From contig NZ_FQWQ01000001.1 of NCBI RefSeq assembly GCF_900129725.1, positions 1,054,001 to 1,118,000 on the forward strand: DNA of 64,000 bases, written 5' to 3'. This DNA comes from Chryseolinea serpens (GTDB lineage Bacteria > Bacteroidota > Bacteroidia > Cytophagales > Cyclobacteriaceae). Below, piece after piece: positions 28,001-35,891 of the stretch. The notes below the pieces were generated by a model. It was given only the letters and a program-made list of their open reading frames with translations, was not told the DNA's origin and searched no databases. The position numbers and the translations under genes are program-made. Within the stretch, counting starts at the first letter, position 1; each line of letters opens with the position of its first letter.

Positions 28001-29546
28001 TGCACCGCTGGATGCGACCGACTTCAATCGCGTTTTCCAATTTGAGGAAGCGGAGAAAGCCGATGGCTATCTCGGGTTTAGCGGCGCTGAGGAATTCACC
28101 TCGTCGACCCGCTTTAACGGCGGCGACAAGGGCTTCAACCTCACGCACGTGCAAACCTATTTCCGTCCCACGGAACTGACGACGGGCACGATCGAGGTCG
28201 AGATCCGGGCCGGTGGCACGACCGTGGTGAATGCGGTTTCATTGCTGAAAATGAACGCCACCTTCAACGCGCCGCCTCCGGGCGGAGGCCAATGGATCAC
28301 CATTGCCCTGGACAAAGCACAGCGGATCCTTCCGAACGAAGATTTTTATGTGCTCCTGACCTTCCCCATGGAACTGCAACACCCGCAAGGCTTTGTGAAG
28401 AATTCGGAGCTGTCGGAAAACCGTTTTATGTTTTTGAGTGAAGGCGTTTGGGCCGACCTTCAAACCTATCCGTATGCCGACTTCCATGACTTTGGATGGG
28501 TTGTGCGCGCAGCCGAAGCCAACTACGAGTCATCGGCCTGGGTATTCATTGAAAACGAAACGTCGGGCACGCTGACAGCAGACGATAGCCACTCCGTGAA
28601 CCTGAAGTTTATCGGAGCCCCCGCGGTGGAAGGTGATCAGAAGGCAGACCTCGTGGTACGTTCCAACGATCCCTACAAATCCGTGGTCACCATTCCCCTG
28701 CAACTGCACCTGAACCAGGCGCCGCTCTTTACCGGCTTGCCCACCGTGATGAAGTCTGTTGCAGAAATGGAGACACTGGACATGACCCTGACGGTGAAGG
28801 ATCCGGAAGACAACACGTTTACAGTGACGGCCGCGGCTACCTATCCCAGGCTGACGTATTCGGTTACCGACAATGTATTGACCCTTCAATACAAACCGGA
28901 CTACACCGACGCCGGCACGCATGAATTTGTATTCGAAGCGAAAGACGAATTTGGTGCCAGCCGCACGGTGGCCGTCAACGTGATGGTTGACAATACCAAC
29001 CGCGCACCGAAGTTTGCAGGCACCACGCACGACCTGAGCTACAATGGCAAAGGTTCGTTTGACGAACAAAGCCTGGCCACCTTCTTTGCCGATCCGGATG
29101 GCGATGCGCTCACCTTCACCGTATCGACCGGCGACGAGGCCATTGCCAACGTGTTTGCCGCTGACGACAAATTCATTGTGAAGCCCATGGCCGTTGGCGA
29201 AACCAAGCTCGCCTTCGCCATCACCGACAGCAACGGCGCCGTGTTGAAAGACACGCTCACCGTGACGGTGAACAACATCCTGGGCACAGAGCGACCTCTT
29301 GACCAAGGTCTGAAGGTGTATCCCAACCCTGTACAACACACCGCCCATGTACTGCTGAGCAGCGAATGGCACGGCAACCTGGTGCTGGAGTTGATGGACG
29401 CAAGTGGAAAACTATTCCTACTGAAACAGACTGAAGCCACTGCCGAAGGCTTGTTACTGGATGTATCGTCGCTGCAAAAAGGATTCTACTTGCTGCGCGT
29501 GACGGCCAAAGACAAACATGGCGTTGTGAAGCTCATCAAAGATTAA
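22062..29546 (+). CDS. Giant subtilase (S8) with T9SS sorting domain
   Basis: A 2494-residue secreted protease; translation may instead begin at the ATG at 22083, directly before the signal peptide. The S8 catalytic triad is intact: Asp in SIHDQGVD (about 203), His in LHGTHVAGT (about 263) and Ser in LQGTSMACPH (about 436). A fibronectin-III-like domain follows (about 500-605). After it come ASH/HYDIN-type beta sandwiches (from about 940) and two pairs of duplicated modules. The last accessory modules are two cadherin-like domains (about 2225-2410). The end (YPNPVQHTAHVLL to LKGFYLLRV-like and VKLIKD) is a T9SS type A sorting domain, so the protein crosses the outer membrane and is attached to or released from the surface. 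A role in degrading extracellular protein is inferred. Confidence 0.93.
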   Translation: MTDYLRTMKRRILLLGMLLFCTTAGWSQVYQQSVRQGMVKVKLTPEMAATLSQSRLRPGTTLSTGIQPLDVAAQRTGAKNMYRLFPYNAKIESKLHKHGLDLWYVVEIDEKSNPKDAVAVYKKVSGIALAEVDHQKVVSPFQVQEAKGNPVSPMDAMPFNDPYLPSQWHYHNTGQGGYSVGCDVNLFEAWKVTAGKRDVIVSIHDQGVDIAHKDLADNVWTNTAEANGAPNVDDDGNGYIDDIHGWNFDNNTGQIDAQLHGTHVAGTIAAVNNNGFAVSGVAGGTGNKDGALVMSLQTLGGGSFESSYVYAAANGAVISQNSWGYTSPDSYDQSVLDAIDYFIAEAGNYPGSPMKGGIVIFASGNSNTDQPFYPAYHPSVLAVNSIGPDFKRAYYSNYGTWTDVTSTGGNTDLGGTSGVLSTLPNNKVGYLQGTSMACPHVSGIAALALANRTHQMTPEELRNKIVTGVVDIDSYNPDFAGLLGAGLTDAKLIIQNDAKIAPAAIADLKITSMAQESANLSWSVPADEDDGRPVSFTVYYQTSPFMGGNLSQADKVSLPSKHAVGETVTLEVTDLSGLTTYYFSVVAIDRWGNASVLSNVATSTTNDGPVIAVDDDSKAISLSIDASNGTSATHQLQLLNNGEGFLRWSGITRNKEHNTTFLATGLNYPVVSKVKAASTATLVRRSARSASAHQNKVSTMAFDGAEISYGWNWPIYMIGETDTTLTNSSATKFQVMDDAGFNLTHAQMWLRQNPKNGPIIVEIYKGESPTKKNLVLAQEYNMPQSEYDDNQVIQLTEQLFFEKGETFWIVFHVPSGILYPLGLAEAQNTSYAANCLISFDLGTTWASLPQTLHDDRYVWATVATSYSEDLGKYLTLEPAEGELEGHTSSDVLLTADGSHLMNGSYAANLILQSNDSKTKELRIPVDLTVTGQAPVLQSTDLLDFGSVFYGKAKEMTLTISNAGYGNLEGPTATLSDPQFEIVGGAPWQIAARDQVDLLIRFTPTGPGNVNATLNLTSGDYTYTVVLFGVGTEASKIKITPVTQTIDNLVLGNQAKATVNVENTGKFALKYFIPGFDSKGVSADWPEAYHTYGYAKHNSVNDPNPIAYAWTDISGTGTDITSYFKKAGNHHYEVGLDFDFPFYAEKTNKVYITPMGMITLDNTVPVVNTPRLHDSYGPIAMICATGLHFQYLNSGKVFYQKQADRLVVQYDHVNEGEMFDPLTFQIVLFDNGNIRMYYNDVNDDPNYMLAAAVLVEDRAKEDGILFVDWEHPFPWQDGMAFGLDYPGPSIISSVENGSGIIMPGQSEDVVLTLDTKDLYEGVIDKNITFVNNDPFNGAVTANVKLNITSGGHAKPVVSTTSIAFGNVFKGAIRSEQFVVRNEGTANLQITSAVVQLGRFTLTGPSAMTLTPKHAAIYQVNIPTGTLRSSLTDKVIITYADGSKSTISISGSVVAAPAITVDLTAVNETLDHGQTKALPFSIKNTGAADLEVAVSGSEWAITNIAEVAVTSTTIPDNTYTWKSSKDEAGPAYQWVDLVGKGETVDLDAAYNSEDDSKYWTKVDLGWTFKFYGEDYTSVYIGLNGVISFDAGQPNAFWSQSLPTADAPNNVIAPLWVPGGFDTYYNPETSGIFYKVYDDKIIISYERMTNAFGMGDPVSVQAILYKNGSIKYQYHNTGMPEMVSQFASIGVENKTGTEGVQISGYHNLEIPEEGLAYVLSPATKRTLPAGKTLNGTLTLDATNLFAGEYKTSLHINSNAPNRESLDKPVTLTVLGQATFTADEVIDFGEVMAYTIPYDDGSTGPMGYQKEFTVSNTGTASLNLNSLVMESGDGTMALEVLVNGMWGPEWTPVEWLGALPAILPEQTVHMRVDIAPDGSVATLTDNVVITTETDSYKIPVTGTVVKPPVLDVDKAPVKVSFNLPTETAERTVTLGNPAGESDLKYELSIDYKRAPQTVTTASSEAIVLRAKAAVLSTESAPLEVAPLDATDFNRVFQFEEAEKADGYLGFSGAEEFTSSTRFNGGDKGFNLTHVQTYFRPTELTTGTIEVEIRAGGTTVVNAVSLLKMNATFNAPPPGGGQWITIALDKAQRILPNEDFYVLLTFPMELQHPQGFVKNSELSENRFMFLSEGVWADLQTYPYADFHDFGWVVRAAEANYESSAWVFIENETSGTLTADDSHSVNLKFIGAPAVEGDQKADLVVRSNDPYKSVVTIPLQLHLNQAPLFTGLPTVMKSVAEMETLDMTLTVKDPEDNTFTVTAAATYPRLTYSVTDNVLTLQYKPDYTDAGTHEFVFEAKDEFGASRTVAVNVMVDNTNRAPKFAGTTHDLSYNGKGSFDEQSLATFFADPDGDALTFTVSTGDEAIANVFAADDKFIVKPMAVGETKLAFAITDSNGAVLKDTLTVTVNNILGTERPLDQGLKVYPNPVQHTAHVLLSSEWHGNLVLELMDASGKLFLLKQTEATAEGLLLDVSSLQKGFYLLRVTAKDKHGVVKLIKD

Positions 29547-29578
29547 ACCAAACCGGGAGCCTAAACCCCACCTACTCG

Positions 29579-29601
29579 GCCGGCGCTGCTCAGGCGCCGG
29601 C
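29579..29601. other. Strong GC hairpin between protease and lipoprotein genes
   Basis: Perfect arms GCCGGCGC (29579-29586) and GCGCCGGC (29594-29601) around TGCTCAG. No T-run follows, so it is not a standard terminator. It could be an mRNA processing or stabilising structure in a shared transcript. Confidence 0.5.
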
Positions 29602-29633
29602 TCGGGTTAAAGGTCCCCTAACCCTTAACGAAC

Positions 29634-30074
29634 ATGAAGAAGATCTTACGTACAATGTTTCCCCTGTTGCTGGTGGCGATGCTCGCCGCCTGCCACAGTG
29701 ACGACCCGGAAAGTGCTTTTGAAAAAAACGTGAACGCCCTGACCTCCACGGCGTGGACGCATCCCACGGTGACCAACAGCACCGACGGTGACCTGTCCGA
29801 CAGCTATGCCGGCTTTGCCATCCTGTTCACCAAGAAGGAAGCGAATGGTTTTGCGGGTACGTTTGTTATTTCCAATGGCGGTTATGCCTTTACGGAAGTG
29901 ACGGGTCAATGGAAATTCAACGACGCCCAGACCGAGTTGCAATTCGATTCGGGCAAGACCATGACCTTCACCGTAGACGAAAAACACTTGTCGCTCGATT
30001 TCACCGTCGCTCCTCCCACCGGGGGGAGAACGGACGGATTGAGCGGTCATTTTACCTTTGCCTTCACGAAGTAA
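29634..30074 (+). CDS. Small lipoprotein, lipocalin-like
   Basis: A 146-residue protein with a signal peptide and lipobox (MLAAC, Cys at 20). The mature part is beta-rich (WKFNDAQTELQFDSG, TMTFTVDEKHLSLDF), ending in FTFAFTK, similar in feel to small Bacteroidota lipocalin-like lipoproteins. It lies 87 bp after the giant protease gene on the same strand with no terminator between, so it may be coexpressed and sit in the envelope with it. Function unknown. Confidence 0.65.
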   Translation: MKKILRTMFPLLLVAMLAACHSDDPESAFEKNVNALTSTAWTHPTVTNSTDGDLSDSYAGFAILFTKKEANGFAGTFVISNGGYAFTEVTGQWKFNDAQTELQFDSGKTMTFTVDEKHLSLDFTVAPPTGGRTDGLSGHFTFAFTK

Positions 30075-30291
30075 AAACCAGCCAACCGTTGTTGTATTTT
30101 ATCCTAGGCCAGGGGGCGGCGTACGTCGCTTCCTGGTTTTGTGTTTCTGCGCGGTGCGTTGGTTTAGGATGCTGCGCCAACTTCCCTGCGGGCGGCATGC
30201 AAACGCCAGCGTTTTTTCAGTTATTTTTGATTAGAAATGCCCAAGGATCGGATCCGGAAGGATGCCGAACGTTTGAAGTAACGCGGTAACC

Positions 30292-31746
30292 ATGTCACCA
30301 CTCACCTTCTTTAAGAACATCGCTTGGTACGGCACCTCACCCCGCTTCCCGCATTGGAAGAACCGGACCATCATCAACACCAACGGCATGGCCTTTATCC
30401 TGGCGGCCATCGCGGGACTGCTCACGGCCGCTACCGTCGCGACCCATCCGTTCGAGCCGGGGTTCCTGGTGCTGATCTTTATGACCTTGTTCAATGCCTT
30501 TCTCCCCTGGATCAACAAAGCGGGACACTATACCTTGAGCCGGCACCTGCTCACGCTCAACGCCGTCATCGGCGCATTGACCATGACCCTCCTGCGCAAA
30601 CTCACCCCCGGTGGTGAAGAAGCCATGAGCCTGTTCTATCAACCACGGGCCGCGATGTTGGTCATGGCCATTATTCCCTTTGTGGTCTTCCATTTTCGTG
30701 AGCGCCGCCACCTGATCATCAATATGCTGATCGGCTTTCTGGGCCTGTTCTTCTTCGATCCCATACACAACCTCTTTGGCGTAGGTTACTATCAGCTCGG
30801 TCATCCCGAACCCGATTATTATTTTACGAACGTGATCTACTTCTGCCTTTATTTTTTTGTGGTGATCGGCGTCGGTTTTCTGAAAAGGATGATGGAGACC
30901 TACGAGCGGAGGAATGAGGAGCTGATCGAAAAACTGAACACCGCCAAACGCCAGGCCGAAGCCCAAAACGAGCAACTGGAAAGCAAGCGCTATATCCTCA
31001 GTCAACTGCTCGACAAAAAAGACAACGACCTGACCGATATCACCGAAGAACTGGCGCGCTACAACCAGGAGCTGATGCAATACTCCTACACCATCTCCCA
31101 CAATCTTCGCGGCCCCGTGGCCAGCATGCTGGGTCTCCTGGAACTGCAAAAATTGAACACCGGCGACCTGGACACACGGGAGTTGCTGGACCACATGGAG
31201 AAATCCGTCCTGAACCTCGACCACATCATCCGCGACCTGAACCGCATTGTGGACGAACGGCAGAACAAATTTCACGTGCGCGAAGATGTGAGCCTCGAAA
31301 CCGAAACCCACCAGATCCTGGCATTGCTGGACGACCACATCCGCGAGCACGGAGTGACTATACGCAAAGACTTCAGTCGCATGCCCACGGTCTTTGCCGT
31401 GCAGGCCCGGGTCAACTACATCCTGCAGACCCTCATCTCCAATGCCATTCAATACCGATCGCCCGACCGCCCGCCGGAGATCTGGTTAAGTTCATATCCC
31501 GAAAACGGCTGTGCCGTGATCGAAGTGCGCGACAATGGACTGGGCATTAACATGAAGCGCTATCACGAAAGATTATTCAAACCTTTTCAACGTTTTCACC
31601 CGCATGCTTCCGGAAAGGGACTAAGTCTGTATCTCGCAAAACTCCAGGTGGAAAAGATGTCGGGCAGAATTACCGTGGAGAGTTCGCGGGATATCGGTAC
31701 TTCTTTTAGGATTTATTTGGAGCATGCTTTAAAGGACAAGGCCTGA
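30292..31746 (+). CDS. Membrane sensor histidine kinase
   Basis: A 484-residue kinase with about six membrane helices in the first 200 residues and a coiled coil at about 205-260. The HisKA domain has its phospho-His in YTISHNLRGPVAS near residue 266. The HATPase domain carries LISNAIQYRS (about 382), DNGLGI (about 417) and GKGLSLYL (about 442). No extracytoplasmic sensor domain and no adjacent regulator gene are seen, so it is an orphan kinase. It is followed directly by repeat copy B. Confidence 0.9.
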   Translation: MSPLTFFKNIAWYGTSPRFPHWKNRTIINTNGMAFILAAIAGLLTAATVATHPFEPGFLVLIFMTLFNAFLPWINKAGHYTLSRHLLTLNAVIGALTMTLLRKLTPGGEEAMSLFYQPRAAMLVMAIIPFVVFHFRERRHLIINMLIGFLGLFFFDPIHNLFGVGYYQLGHPEPDYYFTNVIYFCLYFFVVIGVGFLKRMMETYERRNEELIEKLNTAKRQAEAQNEQLESKRYILSQLLDKKDNDLTDITEELARYNQELMQYSYTISHNLRGPVASMLGLLELQKLNTGDLDTRELLDHMEKSVLNLDHIIRDLNRIVDERQNKFHVREDVSLETETHQILALLDDHIREHGVTIRKDFSRMPTVFAVQARVNYILQTLISNAIQYRSPDRPPEIWLSSYPENGCAVIEVRDNGLGINMKRYHERLFKPFQRFHPHASGKGLSLYLAKLQVEKMSGRITVESSRDIGTSFRIYLEHALKDKA

Positions 31747-31765
31747 TGTGCAGGCGGCAAGGACG

Positions 31766-32393
31766 CTGTCATGTCGAAGACGGCAAGGACCGCGTCATGT
31801 CGCAGGCACAAGTTTTTTAAAAAACTACGCCCGCAGTTCAAGACATCCCAAGTTTCGAATGCGATGAACGCGGATAAGTTTCGCACAGAATAAAACGAAA
31901 CCTGGCAAACACCGAATCCACTACGCCCGCTTCAAATGCAGCACCGCACATCCAATGTGCGCCGAACCGCACGTCATGTCGCAGGCACAAATTTTCTAAA
32001 AACCTACGCCCGCAGTTCAAGACATCCCGAGTTTCGAATGCAGTGAAACTGGATAAGCTTCGCACAGAATAAAACGAAATCCGGCCAACACCGAATGCGC
32101 CCCGCCCGCTTCAAATGCGGCACGGATCCAGTGAGCTTTCCACGGGGTTCCTTGAAAACGCGTGAAGCCAGAGGAAGTGTGTGCCTGCGGAACGACGTGC
32201 TTTGTCGAACGTGCGAAGTACTTCCGTAAAAAGAAAGCCGGCAAACACCGAGTGCGCCACGCCCGCTTCAAATGCAGCACAGATCTAGTGAGCCTTCCAC
32301 GGGGTTCCTTGAAATCGTGCGAAGCCAGAGCAAGTGCGTGCCTGCGGAACGACGTGCTTTTGTCGAACGTGCGAAGTACTTCCCTGTTCTACT
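31766..32393 (+). repeat. MITE-like repeat, copy B (two heads, two tails)
   Basis: Heads at 31793 and 31972 and tails ending at 32225 and 32383, in the order head-head-tail-tail. A degenerate head fragment lies at about 31766-31790. This looks like nested or tandem insertions. The right tail stops six bases before the stop codon of the nitrilase gene. The whole 31747-32388 gap is repeat and holds no gene. Confidence 0.87.
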
Positions 32394-33345
32394 TCTTTTC
32401 CGGCTTCAGCCACACTACGCGCTGCAAGGGTGTGTGCTCCTTTCCGATGATGTCGCGATAAAGATCAGGGCGGCGAGCCTGGATATACCGATAGCCGCCG
32501 GCTTGTGTAAGTTTCTCTGGGGTTAACGTTGCTGTCACGACGTCATCGCCTAACGTTCTGCATTCGGTGAGGATGTCGCCAAAGGGGTCGAGGATCATGG
32601 AGCAGCCGTTCTTTAGCTGGTCGTCGTCCATGCCGATGGGGTTGGCAAACACGGCGTAGACAGCGTTGTCGTAGGCGCGTGCCGGGAGCCATTTCATGAG
32701 CCAGCCTCTGCCCTTCATGCCATCGAACTCCAAGCGCAGTGACGTGGGATCTTTTTCGCGATTCCTCCAGAGGGCTGGGTCGACAAAGCCAGCGCCGGGG
32801 CGCGTCGAGGGTGTGCACATGGTGACGTGGGGCATGAAGATCGCCTGCGCCCCCAGCAATGTGGTGGCCCTCACGTTCTCGACAATGTTGTTGTCATAAC
32901 AAATGAGCACACCAAATTTCCATCCTCCCCATTCAAACACCGTGTAGGCTTCACCGGGCAATAAATTGGGATTGATAAAAGGATGTAGCTTCCAATGCTT
33001 GGCCACCAACCCATTCTTGTCCACACACACATATGCCTTGTGCAGTTGGTCATCCTCATCCTTTTCAAACAGACCTGCCAGCACGGCAATATCATATTTC
33101 CGCGCAATCGCCCGAAGCCGTTCTATCGAAGGCCCCTGCGGTATATACTCAGCCAGATCCAACATCTGCTGCCGCGACAAATGCCGGGCAAACGTATAGC
33201 CGGTCACCGAGCACTCATGAAACGCCACCATCCGCGCCCCCTGCCCCACCGCCTTCGCACACAACCGGTCGATCACATCCAAATTATAATCCTTATCCCC
33301 ACTCCGGTTCTCAAACTGAGCTGTAGCAATTTTTATATCTTCCAT
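32389..33345 (-). CDS. Carbon-nitrogen hydrolase (nitrilase superfamily)
   Basis: A 318-residue cytosolic enzyme from the ATG at 33345; the longer frame adds nine residues that run into the repeat array. The nitrilase triad is complete: E44 in AFHECSVTGY, K119 in HWKLHPF and C149 in LICYDNN. The family hydrolyses amides, carbamoyl compounds or nitriles. The size and the motif around the Cys fit an amidase or N-carbamoylase-like branch better than a true nitrilase; the substrate is unknown. Repeat copy B touches its 3' end and a tandem hairpin array lies upstream. Confidence 0.88.
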   Translation of the reverse strand: MEDIKIATAQFENRSGDKDYNLDVIDRLCAKAVGQGARMVAFHECSVTGYTFARHLSRQQMLDLAEYIPQGPSIERLRAIARKYDIAVLAGLFEKDEDDQLHKAYVCVDKNGLVAKHWKLHPFINPNLLPGEAYTVFEWGGWKFGVLICYDNNIVENVRATTLLGAQAIFMPHVTMCTPSTRPGAGFVDPALWRNREKDPTSLRLEFDGMKGRGWLMKWLPARAYDNAVYAVFANPIGMDDDQLKNGCSMILDPFGDILTECRTLGDDVVTATLTPEKLTQAGGYRYIQARRPDLYRDIIGKEHTPLQRVVWLKPEKK

Positions 33346-33370
33346 GATTTTATATTTTACATCCCACGCC

Positions 33371-33592
33371 ATTGTTGGAGTCCTTCTCCAACAACATCAG
33401 CTTCATCCATCATTCCCAACACCGCCAATAACATCCCTTCGCCGTTGTTGGAGTTCTTCTCCAACAACATCAGCTTCGCCCATCATTCCCAACACCAGCC
33501 AATAACATCCCTCCGCCGTTGTTGGAGTTCTTCTCCAACAACATCAGCTTCACCCATCATTCCCAACACCAGCTAATAACATCCTTCCCCCA
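33371..33592. repeat. Tandem array of three 74-bp hairpin units
   Basis: Three head-to-tail units of about 74 bp. Each has a hairpin (33372-33394 with a variant loop, 33444-33468, 33518-33542; arms GTTGTTGGAG and CTCCAACAAC around TTCTT) followed by a conserved tail, ACATCAGCTTCRYCCATC and CATTCCCAACACC. It lies between the stop of the GH9 gene and the start of the nitrilase gene. The arms differ from the 4-8 kb hairpins by one compensated base pair. Confidence 0.88.
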
Positions 33593-35437
33593 CTACCGCA
33601 CCGCCGTACTCACCAAATACCACGCCGCATGCGGCAACCACTGCTCCGCCCAACGCCAATCATCATCCTTCCCGGTCTTCAGATAGCTCAAATCATAATC
33701 AATCCCATCCTCATCCTCAAAGCCCCCGGTGATACCATTGCAAATACCACCCGGCGCATTCGTGTATTGATACGTCCCGAAGAACATATACGCAATGTTG
33801 TTGCGCCCGGTTCCCTGCAGCATGCTGGCATCATATGGATTTAATCCGAGAATCCAATTGAGTTGATTCCAGGCGTAGGTCTGTAGTTGATTGTGGAAAA
33901 CGGCATCGTCCTTAAAGTAGGGTGCTGCCAGACGGGCTGCTGTGGCAAGCGATCCAAGGCGCGCATTTTCACCTTGCCACCAGGGCGCTGCTTCGGTATC
34001 ATGTGGAAAGAAAAAAGTAGTACGCTTTACGCCGTCCTTGTTTTGTACGAGTTGTCGTGCATAGCCAAAAGGGTTGTTGATCTCGCGGGTCACTTCCAAT
34101 TCGAACGCGAGTGACTTCCGCACCGTTTCCAACACCCTTTTCTTTGCTGCGTCATCGGCGACAGGAAGATAGTTTAAGAGCGATACCACAGGCAGTCCTG
34201 CGTCGGCGGCGTGAAAGAACGGGCGAACGCCATCGTCGGCGCGCCAATAGTTTTTATAGGTGCCCGTGGTGGTGAGACGGTCCATCAGGTTTTTGGCGCG
34301 TTTGTCGGCCGTTTGTTTATAGACGGGTTTCTTGGTGACCTTATAAAGTTCTGTGGCGGCCATCAAGGCACAATAGTCGTCCAGGATGTTCTCTTTGCCG
34401 TCGTTTGTATACGCCACGTTGTTCTTCTCCAGAAAAGCAAACGCGTCCTCTGCTGCCTTCAAATAGTCGGCCGAGGTAAAATCGCCCGAAACCGGGTACG
34501 TGCTGGCCATGGCGAGCGCGGCAATCGATACACCGGCACCCGCGCGATAGCTCACTTCATAGGTTGCCTGGTTCTGAACACTCTCGATGTTGCCGTAGTT
34601 GGTCTTGTCTTTTGTTTCGATGGTTTTGATGGCGTAGCCTTTGTGGTCTTTGCCGATCTTGCGGTCTTCCGGCTTCTTCTCCGGACCGGGGCCCGACACC
34701 GAGCGATAGAAAGACCCGTTCGGGTTTTTGACCCGCACCAGGTAATCGGCGCCAAACATGGCTTCGTCCAGGGTCTTGCGCTTGTATTGTTTGAACGCTA
34801 CATCGTTGCGGGCATCCATGAGGGCATAGGTTCTGAAAAGGCTCCACACGGAGAGTGAGATCTGCTGTGGGTTGAAGTAGGTTGAGAAGGAAAGGTGCGA
34901 CAAGTGCTTGCCATAATCGCCGGTAGCATCATACCAGCCGCCATGTGCGTCGACATGCGTTTCGGTGTCTTCCAGTTTCACGTTGCGATCGGCTTTGTCG
35001 AGCAAGCCTGAAGCGCGTTGGCCTTTGAAATAATACACGACGTTCGACAGGGTGTTCCGTTCCAACAGGTCTTTCTGGATGACAAACGGAAAGGATTGGA
35101 TGGCGCCGCTGTTGGTGGCACACTCAATGATGTAGGTACCTTCTTTTGTCACGCCGTCGAAGTCGATGGTCCAGAAGTGCCAGTCCTTCCATTTTTTCAC
35201 AGGGCCGGTCTTGGTAGCGTTGCCGGAAAAGACCGGGGTGTTGGTGGTGTAGTCTTTTATAGAAAAGGCAGTCACCTCGTCGGAGGCTTGGCCTTGTATG
35301 ACGGCGTGTTTCGGGCCGGTGGCTTCGTAGCCGAGGTGGTTGATGAGCACTCTTGCCTTTTGGGCAAAGGTGGTTTGTGTGATGAGCACGAAGAGGCTCA
35401 CTAAAAGCAGGTGCGCGAGACGGGAAGATCTTTTCAT
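33593..35437 (-). CDS. Glycoside hydrolase family 9 cellulase
   Basis: 614 residues from the ATG at 35437, directly followed by a signal peptide (ends TTFAQ). An Ig-like cellulase N-terminal domain (about 25-110) comes first, with RVLINHLGYEATGPKHAV. The GH9 catalytic domain (about 130-610) has the catalytic Asp region GGWYDATGDYGKH near 182. The late conserved motifs are ILGLNPYDASMLQGTG near 537 and GFEDEDGIDYDLSYLKTG near 580, the latter holding the acid region. GH9 enzymes cleave beta-1,4-glucan. There is no sorting domain, so it is probably periplasmic. It pairs with the GH5 cellulase at 48.7 kb only by function. Confidence 0.9.
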   Translation of the reverse strand: MKRSSRLAHLLLVSLFVLITQTTFAQKARVLINHLGYEATGPKHAVIQGQASDEVTAFSIKDYTTNTPVFSGNATKTGPVKKWKDWHFWTIDFDGVTKEGTYIIECATNSGAIQSFPFVIQKDLLERNTLSNVVYYFKGQRASGLLDKADRNVKLEDTETHVDAHGGWYDATGDYGKHLSHLSFSTYFNPQQISLSVWSLFRTYALMDARNDVAFKQYKRKTLDEAMFGADYLVRVKNPNGSFYRSVSGPGPEKKPEDRKIGKDHKGYAIKTIETKDKTNYGNIESVQNQATYEVSYRAGAGVSIAALAMASTYPVSGDFTSADYLKAAEDAFAFLEKNNVAYTNDGKENILDDYCALMAATELYKVTKKPVYKQTADKRAKNLMDRLTTTGTYKNYWRADDGVRPFFHAADAGLPVVSLLNYLPVADDAAKKRVLETVRKSLAFELEVTREINNPFGYARQLVQNKDGVKRTTFFFPHDTEAAPWWQGENARLGSLATAARLAAPYFKDDAVFHNQLQTYAWNQLNWILGLNPYDASMLQGTGRNNIAYMFFGTYQYTNAPGGICNGITGGFEDEDGIDYDLSYLKTGKDDDWRWAEQWLPHAAWYLVSTAVR

Positions 35438-35891
35438 ATGTAGGGATTGAATTTCGGATATAACATTATTCATGTTTCGCACGAATTCAAATAGCGGGGA
35501 GAATAATTTTTTTTTAAAGGGATGAATGCGCAGTAGAAATTTGGTACCGTTCTCTTTGTGCGTGTGCATGTGTGAGAAATACATTTAACCGTCTCGCCTT
35601 CCGCAAAGCTTCGGCAAGCGAAGAAAGACAGCAGAGGCGCAGGAGATTTCGGCCTGCACTTTATATCCTTGTGCTTCGACTTTTGTCGATACAGGATTCC
35701 TTACCAGCGTTCGGTGTGTGCGTGTGCACATTTCTTTAAATCGATTGGAAATTGTTTTCCTACCGCACAAAAAATATTCGGGCGATTCGGCACAGTAATG
35801 TGGGACAATTCCACAGCAGAATATTTATATTCGTCGTGACAGTACGATTCTGTCGTTTTCGTTCTTGACAAGTCCTAACCACTAAACCTAT
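35438..35891. other. Divergent intergenic region between GH9 and the PLP-enzyme operon
   Basis: These 454 bp hold no credible gene. Two similar GT-rich segments (GTGCGTGTGCATG near 35558 and GTGCGTGTGCACA near 35718) and a leader motif CCTAACCACTAAACCTA (35874-35890) just before the rightward start are visible. Promoters for both sides must lie here. Confidence 0.5.

Noticed and set aside
32162-32526. ORFs encoding Arg/Cys-rich peptides (also at 13590, 48598 and 50468)
   Set aside because: They are translations of the MITE-like repeat; their frames differ between copies and are broken in some.
33371-33592. Possible CRISPR array
   Set aside because: The spacing is regular, but the supposed spacers are also conserved between units, there are only three units and no cas genes; it is a plain tandem repeat.
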